A DNA stretch of 64,000 nt. Origin: Saccharopolyspora sp. NFXS83. GTDB taxonomy: Bacteria > Actinomycetota > Actinomycetes > Mycobacteriales > Pseudonocardiaceae. Below, piece by piece: positions 8,568-17,323 of the stretch. Each line of letters begins with the position of its first letter. Within the stretch, counting starts at the first letter, position 1. The DNA is taken from NCBI RefSeq assembly GCF_026241095.1, contig NZ_JAPFGB010000003.1:186001-250000 (forward strand), in the 5' to 3' direction. Position numbers and translations under genes: made by a program. Under the pieces are notes generated by a model. It was not told the DNA's origin. It saw nothing but the letters and a program-made list of their open reading frames with translations, and searched no databases.

Positions 8568-9455
8568 TCATCGGACGCCGAGGAGCTTGAGCGCGTTGTC
8601 CTTGAAGATCAACGGCCGGACCTCGTCCTTGATCTCCAGCCGGTCGAAGTCGCGCAGCCACCGATCGGGCTGGATCACGGGGAAGTCGGAACCGAACAGC
8701 ACCTTGTGCCGCAGCACCGAATTCGCCGCGCGCACCAGCTGCGGCGGGAAGTACTTCGGCGACCACCCCGACAGGTCGATGTAGACGTTGGACTTGTGCG
8801 AGGCGATGGAGATCGCCTCGTCCTGCCACGGCACCGACGGGTGCGCCAGCACGATGGTGAGCTCGGGGAAGTCGGCCGCCACGTCGTCGAGCAGCACCGG
8901 GTCGGAGTAGCGCAGCTTGATGCCGTGCCCGCCGGGCATCCCGGCACCGATCCCGGTCTGCCCGGTGTGGAACAGCGCGGGCACCCCGAGCTCGGAGATC
9001 GCCGCGTACAGCGGGTGGAACCGCGGATCGTCCGGTGCGAACGCCTGCAGGCTGGGGTGGAACTTGAAGCCCTTCACCCCGTGCTCGTCGACGAGCCTGC
9101 GGGCGCGGTCGACGGCGGCCCGGCCTTGCCAGGGGTCGACGGAACCGAACGGGATGAGCACGTCGTTGTGCCGCGCGGCGCCTTCCGCGATCTCCTCGAT
9201 CGAATTGGCCGGGTGTCCGGTCGCGGCGGCGCAGTCGACGGTGAACACGATCGCGGCCATGCCGCGCTCGCGGTAGTGCTCGGCGACGGCGTCCAAGGAC
9301 GGTGTGCGTTCCGCGCCGGATTTGAAGTACTGCTCCGAGGCCGCCATCAGGTCGTCGTCGAGCGACCGGTGCCCGTGGGAGTCGATCTCGATGTGCGCGT
9401 GGAAGTCGAGCGCGGTGATCCCGTCGAAGTCGATGCCGTACTCGTACCTGCTCAT
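8568..9455 (-). CDS. Amidohydrolase-2 family metal-dependent hydrolase/decarboxylase
   Basis: 295 residues of the PF04909 TIM-barrel family: N-terminal metal motif 'ALDFHAHIE', central 'GVKGFKFHPSLQAF' and 'PALFHTGQTG', then 'IVLAHPSVPWQDEA' and 'LFGSDFPVIQPDRW'. Members hydrolyse lactones or decarboxylate aromatic acids. ATG at 9455 is preceded by AAGGGCGG; an upstream start at 9524 would overlap the operator and MarR promoter. Divergent MarR at 9557 suggests induction by an aromatic or phenolic compound. Confidence 0.82.
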   Translation of the reverse strand: MSRYEYGIDFDGITALDFHAHIEIDSHGHRSLDDDLMAASEQYFKSGAERTPSLDAVAEHYRERGMAAIVFTVDCAAATGHPANSIEEIAEGAARHNDVLIPFGSVDPWQGRAAVDRARRLVDEHGVKGFKFHPSLQAFAPDDPRFHPLYAAISELGVPALFHTGQTGIGAGMPGGHGIKLRYSDPVLLDDVAADFPELTIVLAHPSVPWQDEAISIASHKSNVYIDLSGWSPKYFPPQLVRAANSVLRHKVLFGSDFPVIQPDRWLRDFDRLEIKDEVRPLIFKDNALKLLGVR

Positions 9456-9511
9456 CGTGTCGCCGCCCTTCGGGAACTCGCCGCATCCGGACCGTAGGCA
9501 ACCACAAACCA

Positions 9512-9532
9512 TTGAGAAGTTCAACGATTGAA
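9512..9532. promoter_or_regulatory. Candidate MarR operator between divergent genes
   Basis: Two overlapping symmetries, TTGAgaagTTCAA and TTCAAcgaTTGAA (9520-9532, perfect 5-bp arms), lie midway between the amidohydrolase and MarR start codons. Size and AT character fit MarR boxes. Binding by the adjacent MarR protein is inferred. Confidence 0.6.
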
Positions 9533-9556
9533 GGCTGCTATCGTTTCGATGTGGAG

Positions 9557-9997
9557 ATGCGCGAGCAACGGCCGTTCGCCGAAGACCTGGGCTTCCTGCT
9601 GTCCCGCGCCAGCGGCGTGATCGCGAAGTCCGCGAGCGAAGCGCTGTCCCCGCTGGGCCTGCGGGTGCGCTCGTACTCCGTGCTGGCCTTCGTCGCCGAG
9701 GAGCCCGAGGGTGTGACCCAGCGGCGGCTGGCCGCCCTCGTCGGCCTGGACCCGAGCCAGATCGTGGCGCTCGTCGACGACCTGGAGGACCGCGACCTCG
9801 TGACCCGGCGCCCCGACCCCGCCGACCGCCGGAACAAGCGGATCACCGCGACCGGCGGCGGCCACCGGCTCCGCGACGAGGCCCGGCGGCGGATCGACGA
9901 AGCGCAAGCGGCCCACTTCGACCGCCTGCCACCGGAACTCCTGCACGAACTCCGGAAAACCTTGCACGGCATCGCCTTTCCCGACAACCCGGCCTGA
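9557..9997 (+). CDS. MarR-family transcriptional regulator
   Basis: 146 residues with the MarR winged helix: 'VTQRRLAALVGLDPSQIVALVDDLEDRDLVTRRPDPADRRNKR' pattern spans about residues 52-95 (recognition helix, then the DxRxxR wing). ATG at 9557 is used; GTG at 9551 is equally possible, whereas starts further upstream would run through the operator. It probably represses the divergent amidohydrolase and itself. Confidence 0.88.
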   Translation: MREQRPFAEDLGFLLSRASGVIAKSASEALSPLGLRVRSYSVLAFVAEEPEGVTQRRLAALVGLDPSQIVALVDDLEDRDLVTRRPDPADRRNKRITATGGGHRLRDEARRRIDEAQAAHFDRLPPELLHELRKTLHGIAFPDNPA

Positions 9998-10026
9998 TCG
10001 GGTACCGCTCTCGGCGAGTCGATGGT

Positions 10027-11052
10027 TCACCGTTCGAGGTTGTCGTTCCAGACCGGACGCATGTACTCGCGGCGGGCTTCCGGTGCCGGATCGCGCTTGA
10101 ACGAGCCAGGGCCGGTTCGATGGACGCAGTCGATTCCCAGTCTGTGCAGGTACGTGATGTCATCGTCGCCGGGCCGAGCCGGAAAGAGCGCCGTTAGCCT
10201 GTCCAGCTCGTACGTGTTCTCCGGTGCGTAGTGGAGTAGTTGGGCGACCGCCTCGCGAACCCTCTTGCGGGTGTGGTCTCCCTTGGCCTCGATGAGTTCG
10301 GCTTCGCCATCACCGGAGGTCTGGAGGTCGGTGACACCCGCTGATGAACGGACTCGCACGAAGTTGATGTCGCGTGTCTTTTCGTATTCGTGCACGAGGC
10401 GGGATTCCACATGGTTGACCGTCACCGCACGGGCTGGCGCCTGGTACTGAGTCCGTTCGTTAAGCAACCGCTCCAGCTGAAGCGTTACGTTCCGTTTCAT
10501 CCCTTCCTCGACTGCGATTTGGATCTTGGTCGCGAGTTCGTCGTTCTCGGCGGTTTGGACACCGAGTGAATCGAGGATGTCATCGGCCAACTCGAGATCC
10601 GTGATCACGCGCCCCTGGCGGAAGTTGTCCCCGTGCTTGATGCCTGGAACGCTCCACAGCACGCTATAGGGAAGTTCGGCCTCGGCCACGGCGAGCAGAC
10701 TGAAGACGTTCGGAAAGACCTCGGTATCACCGGGCTCGTGCCAGAGCATGTCGCCGAAGGCGGAGTTCCGAAAGCTCGTCCCCACGGTCCCGATGGCCCT
10801 GATGTGATTCTTCCAGGTGAAGAGCACCACGTCTCCGGTGCGGACCGAAGGCATGGTCTTGTCATGAAAGCCGGTCCGTCCCCAGAACTTGGCAGCACCA
10901 TGGTCGTGAATCTCGTTCAACCGCTCGAGCTCCGGCGCGGTGAGCGCCTCCGAGTACGGGAGAGCTCTGAACTGGATCGACTGATCTATGGTCTTGCGCC
11001 AGTTGCGCCGTGCGACGGTATTGGCGCATGGCTGTATCAGCACGTTGGTCAA
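10027..11052 (-). CDS. Putative EVE/PUA-like sensor fused to PD-(D/E)xK nuclease
   Basis: 341 residues, not a family I can name with certainty. Residues about 45-135 read like an EVE/PUA-type base-sensing fold ('AAKFWGRTGFHDKTMPSV', 'TGDVVLFTWKNHIRAIGTVG', 'DMLWHEPGD'). Residues about 230-285 carry a restriction-endonuclease pattern: acidic stretch 'TSGDGEAELIEAKGDH' with the ExK dyad, then a helix 'REAVAQLLHYA'. Such fusions are found in modification-dependent restriction. It starts 28 bp after the stop of the DUF2075 gene on the same strand, so the two were probably one operon. Base composition is clearly lower in GC than the surroundings. Function is inferred. Confidence 0.6.
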   Translation of the reverse strand: MTNVLIQPCANTVARRNWRKTIDQSIQFRALPYSEALTAPELERLNEIHDHGAAKFWGRTGFHDKTMPSVRTGDVVLFTWKNHIRAIGTVGTSFRNSAFGDMLWHEPGDTEVFPNVFSLLAVAEAELPYSVLWSVPGIKHGDNFRQGRVITDLELADDILDSLGVQTAENDELATKIQIAVEEGMKRNVTLQLERLLNERTQYQAPARAVTVNHVESRLVHEYEKTRDINFVRVRSSAGVTDLQTSGDGEAELIEAKGDHTRKRVREAVAQLLHYAPENTYELDRLTALFPARPGDDDITYLHRLGIDCVHRTGPGSFKRDPAPEARREYMRPVWNDNLER

Positions 11053-11079
11053 TGTGTCTTCCTTCGTTGCACGGCTGCG

Positions 11080-13007
11080 CTAGCGCGCGAAGCGCCGCAG
11101 GAACTCGTTCGTTTCGTGGTCTACGGAATGCAGCCCGACCCCGTGCATTCCCCTCGTCAGCAACACCTTGTAAGTGTTGCGGACCAGTCGGTCGAAGAAC
11201 GGCGTAGAGGTGGAGCGCAGTGAGGGGTCCTTCGTCGCGCTCTGCTGGGCGCGCCAGACTCCGTCGCGGATCACGAAGTCCTCGCCGAAGAGAACTCCGC
11301 CCCAGTCGTACTCAAGCCCCTGTGCCGTGTAGACGCAGCCGACCTGGCCGAAGCCCCGCGGGTCGGACGCCCACAGAGACGTGCGTGGCGCGTCGGGCGC
11401 CTCTGCGCCGGACGGCGTGTTCCAGGGTCGGTGCCATCCATTGATCCTGATGTCGGTGGCGAGTTCGACTTTCCCGTCCAGCTTCTTCGGTTGGTTCCAA
11501 TCCCAGCAGAAGCCGGCTGAGATCCTCGCTGACCCACCGAACATGGATGCCCGGTCGAGCAACCACTCCTCCAACGACGGTGCGGTCGTTGCAGCGTGCA
11601 CGACGTACTCGTCGCGAGTGCCCGCCACCAGATCGGACCAACCGATCGGGGGCGCGTCGGATAACCCCAGTAGGCGCAGCACCCACTCGTCGAACGATGG
11701 TGACCCGCCGCATCGGAACTGGCCTTCGAGGTCGATTGTGTGGACCTCGTAACCTCGTAACCTCGTTGCTCGGCTGCTCTCCTGATATTGTCCGGTGTTC
11801 CGCGCTCGTTCGGCCGCACGACCTGGTGCTCGTCGAGCAAGAAGACCGGGACCTTCGCGGCGTCGATCAGTGAGTTGATCTGCCGAACTTCGTACTGCGG
11901 CAAGATGCGCCCATCGCGGAGGCCGCCACGGATGCGGTGAGCCTCATCGCAGATCAGTACGTCCAGTTCGTCGTGGCGGCCTGAGACGGTGTTGAAGTAG
12001 CCGAACATCTCACGGATGCGCTCATCACCTTGGGCGACTCGGTCTTGCAGCGTCTCGGTGAACGCCTTGGAGCCGGTGGCGTGGAGGACGCGTTTGCCGT
12101 GTCGCGCAAGGCGCGTGAGCAAGGTCGTCGCGAGTGCGCTCTTTCCTGAGCCGGGTCCCCCGCGGACGATGATCACGGTTTTCCCATCCGGGGACCAGCG
12201 GGAGCCGGCGCGCTCGGCCGACGCAACAGCGTTCATCACGAGGTTCAAGGCGACTTGTTGTTCGTCGAGCAGCACGAAGTCGTCCCGGTGCTCGAACGAA
12301 GCCGCCGACGTTTGCAACAGAGTTCGCGTGGGTGCTCGCTCCGCGGAGAGCAGAGCATCGGTGGCTCGCTGTGCTGCCTCGCCCGAGCCTGGCCCCGAGT
12401 CCAGCAACGATTTCAGGTACTCGACCAGGTCTTCACGTTGGTCTGCTGCGTAAAGGCGTACCCAGCCCTGCGGGTCGTGGTTGTACAGGTCTTTGATGTC
12501 TGCGCGGATCGCGTTGTGGAGGTAGGCGACAGCCTTCGCCGGTTCCGCCCGTCTTGCCAGTGAAGGGGTGAAGTCGAGCAGTTGCTGGCAGTAGCGGCGA
12601 ACTTGAGCGGAGGGAGGAAGCTGGAGCTTCACGAGGCCCGGAACTTTGACCAACCCGTCGCCCACTGCTCGCGCGCTTCTCCACTGCTTTAGCTCGACCA
12701 GAACGTAGGAGGCTTCGCCGCTGCCAGGGTGTCTTCCGCACAACAGGGCGTCGACCCGCTTCGGGCTGTAGGGGAGCCAGTGTTCGAGGAGTAGCTCGGT
12801 ATGCCCGAGTCCCGCGTCGCACAGGAGTCGCAACAGGATGGGCAAGCTGTTTCGCCAAGCGCCGACTTCGCCGTGATCTGAGTCGAGGTCGTAATTGCCG
12901 CCGACGGCTTCAGCGATCCGCGCGAGCAGCCGGTCCTGCTCGGCATCTTCGAGCAGGTTGGCGGCGTTGCCACGAACGTGCCGCAAGCGAACCTCCAGCT
13001 GGACCAC
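11080..13007 (-). pseudogene. DUF2075-type nuclease/helicase, frameshifted in an 8-bp tandem repeat
   Basis: Joined across the frameshift the product is about 640 residues. N-terminus: PD-(D/E)xK-like motif ('PKRVDALLCG', then 'SYVLVELKQW', about 80-108). Middle: SF1 ATPase with Walker A 'RGGPGSGKSAL' (about 283) and Walker B 'LDVLICDEAHR' (about 350). C-terminus, in the other frame (11080-11700): 'LEGQFRCGGSPSFDEWV', 'YTAQGLEYDWGGVLFG' and the arginine motif 'TYKVLLTRGMHGV', all expected for DUF2075/Schlafen-type helicases. Frame is lost after 'RGYEV' because ACCTCGTA is repeated once too often at 11744-11767; deletion of one unit restores 'GYEVHTIDLEGQF'. GTG start at 13007. Likely defence function; currently off unless slippage restores it or the read is wrong. 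Confidence 0.72.
11744..11767. repeat. Three-copy 8-bp tandem repeat causing the DUF2075 frameshift
   Basis: Two exact copies of ACCTCGTA (11744-11751, 11752-11759) and a third copy with one mismatch (ACCTCGTT, 11760-11767). Because eight is not a multiple of three, gain or loss of a unit switches the reading frame. Confidence 0.85.
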
Positions 13008-13049
13008 TCTATCGTGAGGGCGACCGAGTGTGATCTTAACGCGCGGTGG

Positions 13050-13094
13050 TGATCACGTGACCCGAATCGCTGATCACGTCCGCGATTCGGGTCA
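13050..13094. repeat. Hairpin and direct repeats upstream of the defence pair
   Basis: A perfect 13-bp inverted repeat (TGACCCGAATCGC at 13058-13070, its complement at 13082-13094) with an 11-base loop. The 9-mer TGATCACGT occurs at 13050-13058 and again in the loop at 13071-13079. It lies 43-87 bp upstream of the DUF2075 start, a place for an operator or attenuator rather than a terminator; no uridine run follows on either strand. Confidence 0.65.
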
Positions 13095-13221
13095 TGCTGC
13101 TGAAGGCGCGACCTCCTGTAAGAGCGCGTGGTTGTCAAGGTGGGTTGGACGTGCGTGTCGTACTCGATCCGTTCGTGACGAGGGCGAGCGTCGGCCACTG
13201 ACCTCACTGCCCTATCGGCGG

Positions 13222-13233
13222 ATCAAGCTTGAT
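13222..13233. repeat. Palindrome ATCAAGCTTGAT, first copy
   Basis: Perfect 12-bp palindrome 33 bp beyond the stop of the alpha/beta hydrolase gene; the same 12-mer recurs at 21135-21146, 70 bp beyond the lutR-type regulator. Function unknown. Confidence 0.5.
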
Positions 13234-13265
13234 GGTTCGGTGTTCTGAGCCTGTTCGCGCGTCGA

Positions 13266-14216
13266 TCAGGCCGGGTTCGGGGTGGCGTGGGTGAGGTGGG
13301 TGCGGAGGTGGTCGGCGATCAGGTCGGCGCACTCGCGCAGCACCGCGGTGCCGGTGGCGCGCTGGGCGGCGAAACCGTGGTCGCGTCCCTCGAAGCAGCG
13401 GTGCGCGACCGGCGCGCCTTCCGCCGAGGCGCGTTCGACGAAGCGCTCGATCTGCGGGGTGAGCGTGTCGTGTTCCGCGCTGATCACCAGCAGCGGCGGC
13501 AGCGCCGCGGCGATGTCCGGGTCGAGCAGGGGCGAAGCCAGGGGGTCGGCGCGGCGTTGGGCGTCGGCGAAGTAGGTGTCCCGGACCAGGCGGGCGATGC
13601 GCGGGCTGATCTCCGGCCGGGGCAGCACCGAGGTGTAGTCCTGCGGGGGGATCGTGGCGTCGACCAGCGGGACGACGACGGCTGCGGCCCGGACCGGCGG
13701 TGCGCCAGCGCGGTGCGCCAGTTGGAGCGTCGACAGGGCGAGCTTCCCGCCCGCGCTCCCGCCGCCGAGGCTGATCCGCTCGCCGTCCCAGCCCATGGTG
13801 TCGCCGGAGCCCGCGACCCAGCTCAGCACGTCGAAGCACTGCTCCTCGGCGACCGGGAATCGGGCTTGCGGGGCGGTGCTGTAGTCGATGTTCACGACGA
13901 CCGTGCCGGCTTCGGCCGCGAGGTAGGTCGTGAGGTGGTCGTCCTGGCGCGGCTCGGTGATGACGAAGCCGCCGCCGTGGATGTTGATGTGCACGGGAGG
14001 GCGGCCGTTCGCCAGCGGTGCGTCCGGATGCGGGCGGTGCACGAAGCACCGGACTCGCCCGTGCCGGGTCGGGACGTGGACGACCTCGGGTTCGCCGATC
14101 GTCCGCTCGGTGAGGGTGATCCGGAGCGGCCGGGCCAGGGCGGAGAGTACGAACTTGGCGGTGGCGGCCGTGAGCCAGGTCAGCGGTGCGATCCGGGCCG
14201 GTGTTGCTGCGTTCAA
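13266..14216 (-). CDS. Alpha/beta hydrolase fold-3 (hormone-sensitive-lipase-like esterase)
   Basis: 316 residues. Oxyanion motif 'NIHGGGFVI' (about residues 76-84), nucleophile motif 'LGGGSAGGKLAL' (GxSxG serine near 156), acid/base end 'AEHDTLTPQ' and 'CFEGRDHGFA'. This is the HSL-type esterase pattern. I prefer the TTG at 14216 (AGAGGCGACG upstream, 'MNAATPARIAPLTW'); the ORF is open further upstream to 14324 but that would cover the divergent TetR operator. Cytosolic, no signal peptide. Confidence 0.82.
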   Translation of the reverse strand: MNAATPARIAPLTWLTAATAKFVLSALARPLRITLTERTIGEPEVVHVPTRHGRVRCFVHRPHPDAPLANGRPPVHINIHGGGFVITEPRQDDHLTTYLAAEAGTVVVNIDYSTAPQARFPVAEEQCFDVLSWVAGSGDTMGWDGERISLGGGSAGGKLALSTLQLAHRAGAPPVRAAAVVVPLVDATIPPQDYTSVLPRPEISPRIARLVRDTYFADAQRRADPLASPLLDPDIAAALPPLLVISAEHDTLTPQIERFVERASAEGAPVAHRCFEGRDHGFAAQRATGTAVLRECADLIADHLRTHLTHATPNPA

Positions 14217-14290
14217 CGTTCGTCGCCTCTCGTGCTCGATGTCGGTGTGGCGGCCGGTGGGTGCAGCGCGAAAGCGCGTGGCGTTGCGTT

Positions 14291-14316
14291 TTGCACTGGG
14301 TGGTACCGCAGTGCAA
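14291..14316. promoter_or_regulatory. Candidate TetR operator
   Basis: TTGCACT (14291-14297) and AGTGCAA (14310-14316) form a perfect inverted repeat; a further half-site GCACT follows just before the TetR start codon. Position between the hydrolase and TetR genes makes control of both likely. Confidence 0.65.
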
Positions 14317-14327
14317 CAATGCACTCC

Positions 14328-14921
14328 ATGTCCAGAGAGTGCAAGTTGCTGGAGCGTCGGGCGCTGATCCAGCGGAAGGCGTGCGAGCTCGTCATCGCGC
14401 GCGGATTCGACGGCTTCACGATGGACGACCTCGCCGAAGCCGCTGACCTGAGCCGCCGCACCTTGTTCAACCTGCTCGCGGACAAGACCTCCGCCGTGCT
14501 CGGGCCCGACGAGCTCCCCACCGGGCCGGAGATCGAGGTCTTCGTCTCCGGTGGTCCCACCGGAGACCTGTACGAGGACCTGACGATCACGGTCCGCGCC
14601 GCCATGGCCGAGCTCTCCGAGCGGCCTGGCGTCAGCGACGAGCGGCGGTTGTTCGAGAAGGCGATCGCCGCCGACTCCAAGGTGTTCGCCATGGTGCTCG
14701 GCCGGGTCGAGCGGATCGTCGAGTTCGTGACCGACATGATCTGCCGCCGCGAAGGCTGGGAGCCCGGTGACCTGCGGGCGCGGGCACTGGCGACGTCATT
14801 GCTCGCGTTGACCCAGCTCGCGTTCGCCGAACTCGCCCAGCGCGGGGGAGAGGCATCCTTCGGGCAGGTGCTCGCCGACGTCCTCACGGCCTTCGCCGAC
14901 ACCCTGCCGAGCCGGAGCTGA
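14328..14921 (+). CDS. TetR-family transcriptional regulator
   Basis: 197 residues: N-terminal TetR helix-turn-helix 'FTMDDLAEAADLSRRTLFN' at about 27-45, then a helical ligand domain with no clear subfamily mark. ATG at 14328 chosen; another ATG three codons earlier (14319) is possible. It probably represses the divergent esterase gene through the 14291-14316 repeat. Confidence 0.87.
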   Translation: MSRECKLLERRALIQRKACELVIARGFDGFTMDDLAEAADLSRRTLFNLLADKTSAVLGPDELPTGPEIEVFVSGGPTGDLYEDLTITVRAAMAELSERPGVSDERRLFEKAIAADSKVFAMVLGRVERIVEFVTDMICRREGWEPGDLRARALATSLLALTQLAFAELAQRGGEASFGQVLADVLTAFADTLPSRS

Positions 14922-14958
14922 CCGGGGTTCTCGTTGCGGGGCAACGGTGTTGATGGCG

Positions 14959-14998
14959 GACGGGCCGTTCGCCTGCGAATCGCGGCGAACGGCCCGTC
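14959..14998. terminator. Bidirectional transcription terminator
   Basis: Perfect 14-bp GC-rich stem (GACGGGCCGTTCGC at 14959-14972 and its complement at 14985-14998) with a 12-base loop, located between the ends of the convergent TetR and PL11 genes. No U-run, as is common in actinomycetes. Confidence 0.8.
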
Positions 14999-15055
14999 GG
15001 ATCACTCCCGCTCTCGCGGGACACCCCTCCGGTCCGCGAGAGGTGGACTACCGGG

Positions 15056-16903
15056 TCAGGGCAGCGGGCCGGTGTCACCGCGGGTGGCGGTGTCCGGGGC
15101 GCCGAGGTCGTAGCTCGGGTGCGGGGGCTGGTTGTAGGCGGTGTTCTGCCAGGCGACGGCCAGCCGGTACTGCCGGTCCTCCATGAGGCTGGGCAAGCTC
15201 AGCTCGGTCGGCTCCGCAGTGCTGAAGATCCGCAGCGCGCTGCTGTCCTCGGTGCGGTACACGACCTCTTCGCGCCAGTCGCCCATCAGGTCCGCGGACA
15301 ACGCGGGAGTGGCCTTGGTGCCGTTGTTCGAGGCGACTCCGTCGAAGTCCTCCAGGCGTTGCTCGCCGTCGCCGGTGTACTTGTCGATGCGGGTGTCGTC
15401 GAGCAGCTCGCGGGTCGCGTCGCCGTCCCACCAGACGAGGAAGTTCATCGAGCCGGGAGCGGCGCCGATCTCGGCGCCCGCGGAGTCGCGCAGCCGGTCG
15501 TCGGCGGCCGACCAGTACTCGGCACCGGGATTGTCCGCCCAGATGTCCCCGGCGACGCCGCGGCCGTTGTCGCCCGAGGGGCCGGTCTCCCAGAGGATCT
15601 CGCCGGTGGCGGCGTCGGCGAGCCACGAGCCGGGCTGGTCGGAGCTCTCGTCGACCTTGAACACCTCCAGGCCCTCGTTGCCCGGGGCGAAGGCGCCGAC
15701 GTGCAGCGCGTCGCCGTGGCCGTACCCGGTGTTCCACAGCGGCGTGCCGTCGTCGTCGAGGGCCAGCGAGCCGTAGATGATCTCGTCGTTGCCGTCGCCG
15801 TCCACGTCGGCCACCGACAGGTTGTGGTTGCCCTGCCCGGCGTACTGCTCGCCCGCTTCATCGCTGTCGAACGTCCACAGCGGAACGAGTTCGCCGCCGT
15901 CGAAGTGCCAAGCCGTGATCACCGTGCGGGTGTAGTAGCCGCGCGCCTCGATCAGCGCGGGCTTGTCGCCGATCTGCGCGGTGGCGGCGAGGAAGCGGTC
16001 CACGCGGTTGCCGTAGTCGTCGCCCCAGTCGCTCACCGTGCCGCGCTGCGGCAGGTAGTCGGTGGTGTGCAGGGCCGCACCGGTCTCCCCGTCGAACATG
16101 GTGAGGAATTCCGGCCCGTCCAGCACGTAACCGCCGTCGTTGCGGTGGTCGGCGTCGGCATCGCCGAGAGCGGTGCCCGCGCCGTCGACGGTGCCGTCGG
16201 CGGTCTTCATCGCGACCTCGGCCCGTCCGTCCCCGTCGTAGTCGTAGACCTGGAACTGGGTGTAGTGCGCGCCGGCGCGGATGTTGCGCCCGAGGTCGAT
16301 CCGCCACAGCAGGGTGCCGTCCGCCTCGTAGGCGTCGACGATCTGGTTGCCGGTGTAGCCGCCCTGCGAATTGTCCTTGGAGTTGGACGGATCCCACTTG
16401 ACCACGTACTCGTACTCGCCGTCACCGCCGAGGTCGCCGACGCTGACGTCGTTGGCGCTGTAGGTGTAGTCCGTGCCGTCGGGCGTGGTGCCGCCGTCCG
16501 GGATCTGCAGCGGGACGTCGAGGTGGTCGGCGGCGAACGAGCGGGCTCGCGACGCGGCCATCGTGGCGCCGCCGGGGATCGCCGGGACGATCGTGTAGTC
16601 GGCGTCGGCCGGTGCGCCCGCGTCGAAGAAGCCGGTGGAGCCGGTCAGCGGTGCGGGCGTCAGTTCGGTGCCGTCGCGGAAGACGTCGAACGCCACGCCC
16701 GCCGGGTCGGAGCCGAGCAGCCGCCACGAGACGAAGTTGCCGTCACCGGACCGGATGCTGACGGCGGCCCGGCCGGACTCGGCCGCGGGCGGCGCGGCGA
16801 CGGCGTGCGGCAGCGGCCAGGTGACCGGGAGCAGTGCGGCGGCCAGCACGGGCAGCAGCGCGCGGCGGCGGGATCGGGGATCGTTCACCTTGAATAATTC
16901 CAT
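15056..16903 (-). CDS. Secreted rhamnogalacturonan lyase (polysaccharide lyase family 11)
   Basis: 615 residues, the usual PL11 length. Signal peptide (RRRALLPVLAAALLPVTW ... AVA-AP, cleavage near residue 40) followed by the family opening 'NFVSWRLLGSDPAG', and the beta-propeller calcium repeats ('DLGGDGEYEYVVKWDPSNS', 'YDYDGDGRAEVAMKTADGT', 'ADVDGDGNDEIIYGS') and end 'DLMGDWREEVVYR'. PL11 enzymes cut the rhamnose-galacturonate backbone of pectin by beta-elimination. Start is uncertain: ATG 16903 lacks a ribosome site; TTG 16918 and GTG 16888 are alternatives. A LacI-type operator lies 83-98 bp upstream, linking it to genes at 57-60 kb. Confidence 0.9.
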   Translation of the reverse strand: MELFKVNDPRSRRRALLPVLAAALLPVTWPLPHAVAAPPAAESGRAAVSIRSGDGNFVSWRLLGSDPAGVAFDVFRDGTELTPAPLTGSTGFFDAGAPADADYTIVPAIPGGATMAASRARSFAADHLDVPLQIPDGGTTPDGTDYTYSANDVSVGDLGGDGEYEYVVKWDPSNSKDNSQGGYTGNQIVDAYEADGTLLWRIDLGRNIRAGAHYTQFQVYDYDGDGRAEVAMKTADGTVDGAGTALGDADADHRNDGGYVLDGPEFLTMFDGETGAALHTTDYLPQRGTVSDWGDDYGNRVDRFLAATAQIGDKPALIEARGYYTRTVITAWHFDGGELVPLWTFDSDEAGEQYAGQGNHNLSVADVDGDGNDEIIYGSLALDDDGTPLWNTGYGHGDALHVGAFAPGNEGLEVFKVDESSDQPGSWLADAATGEILWETGPSGDNGRGVAGDIWADNPGAEYWSAADDRLRDSAGAEIGAAPGSMNFLVWWDGDATRELLDDTRIDKYTGDGEQRLEDFDGVASNNGTKATPALSADLMGDWREEVVYRTEDSSALRIFSTAEPTELSLPSLMEDRQYRLAVAWQNTAYNQPPHPSYDLGAPDTATRGDTGPLP

Positions 16904-16985
16904 TGAGGACGGTGCCAATCATGTCGAGGGTGCCTCGTCGCACCCCGGTCGGATGGAGCAGTCCCGCGCTCATCGAATGGAAATG

Positions 16986-17001
16986 TGGTAAGCGCTTTCC
17001 A
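16986..17001. promoter_or_regulatory. LacI-type operator upstream of the rhamnogalacturonan lyase
   Basis: TGGTAAGCGCTTTCCA, a near-palindrome with central CG. Close copies stand at 56928-56942, 59885-59899 and 59993-60007. Confidence 0.75.
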
Positions 17002-17323
17002 AAAAAGCGTAAGTTCGCTCGCCTCGAACCCGCAAGGGTGATCGCCGAGGGCTGGCGCGAAACCGCCGCAAAGCGGCCACCTGCACCGTTGCGCGCCGCC
17101 GGACGGACCACTCCGGGGCGTTGCCGGAACGGCCGTTCGGCAGCGCGCCATCGGCGGGGGCGCCGCGAAGGGGAGCGGGTCCCGGATCGATCGGCGTCCA
17201 GCCGCCAGATATGTCCATAGTGGACGTTCGGGGGTTCGTGGCCGCTGCGCGACGTCCTGCCGGCGGCGGTGCCGCCGCGTTCCCGCCGCCCGGCCCGCTG
17301 CGCTGCTCGCCTGCAGGCGCCCC
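17002..17323. other. Intergenic stretch between PL11 promoter and lutC
   Basis: No gene is supported. A short inverted repeat GTCCAtagTGGAC lies at 17213-17225, about 100 bp past the lutC stop. Otherwise I see nothing. Confidence 0.5.
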
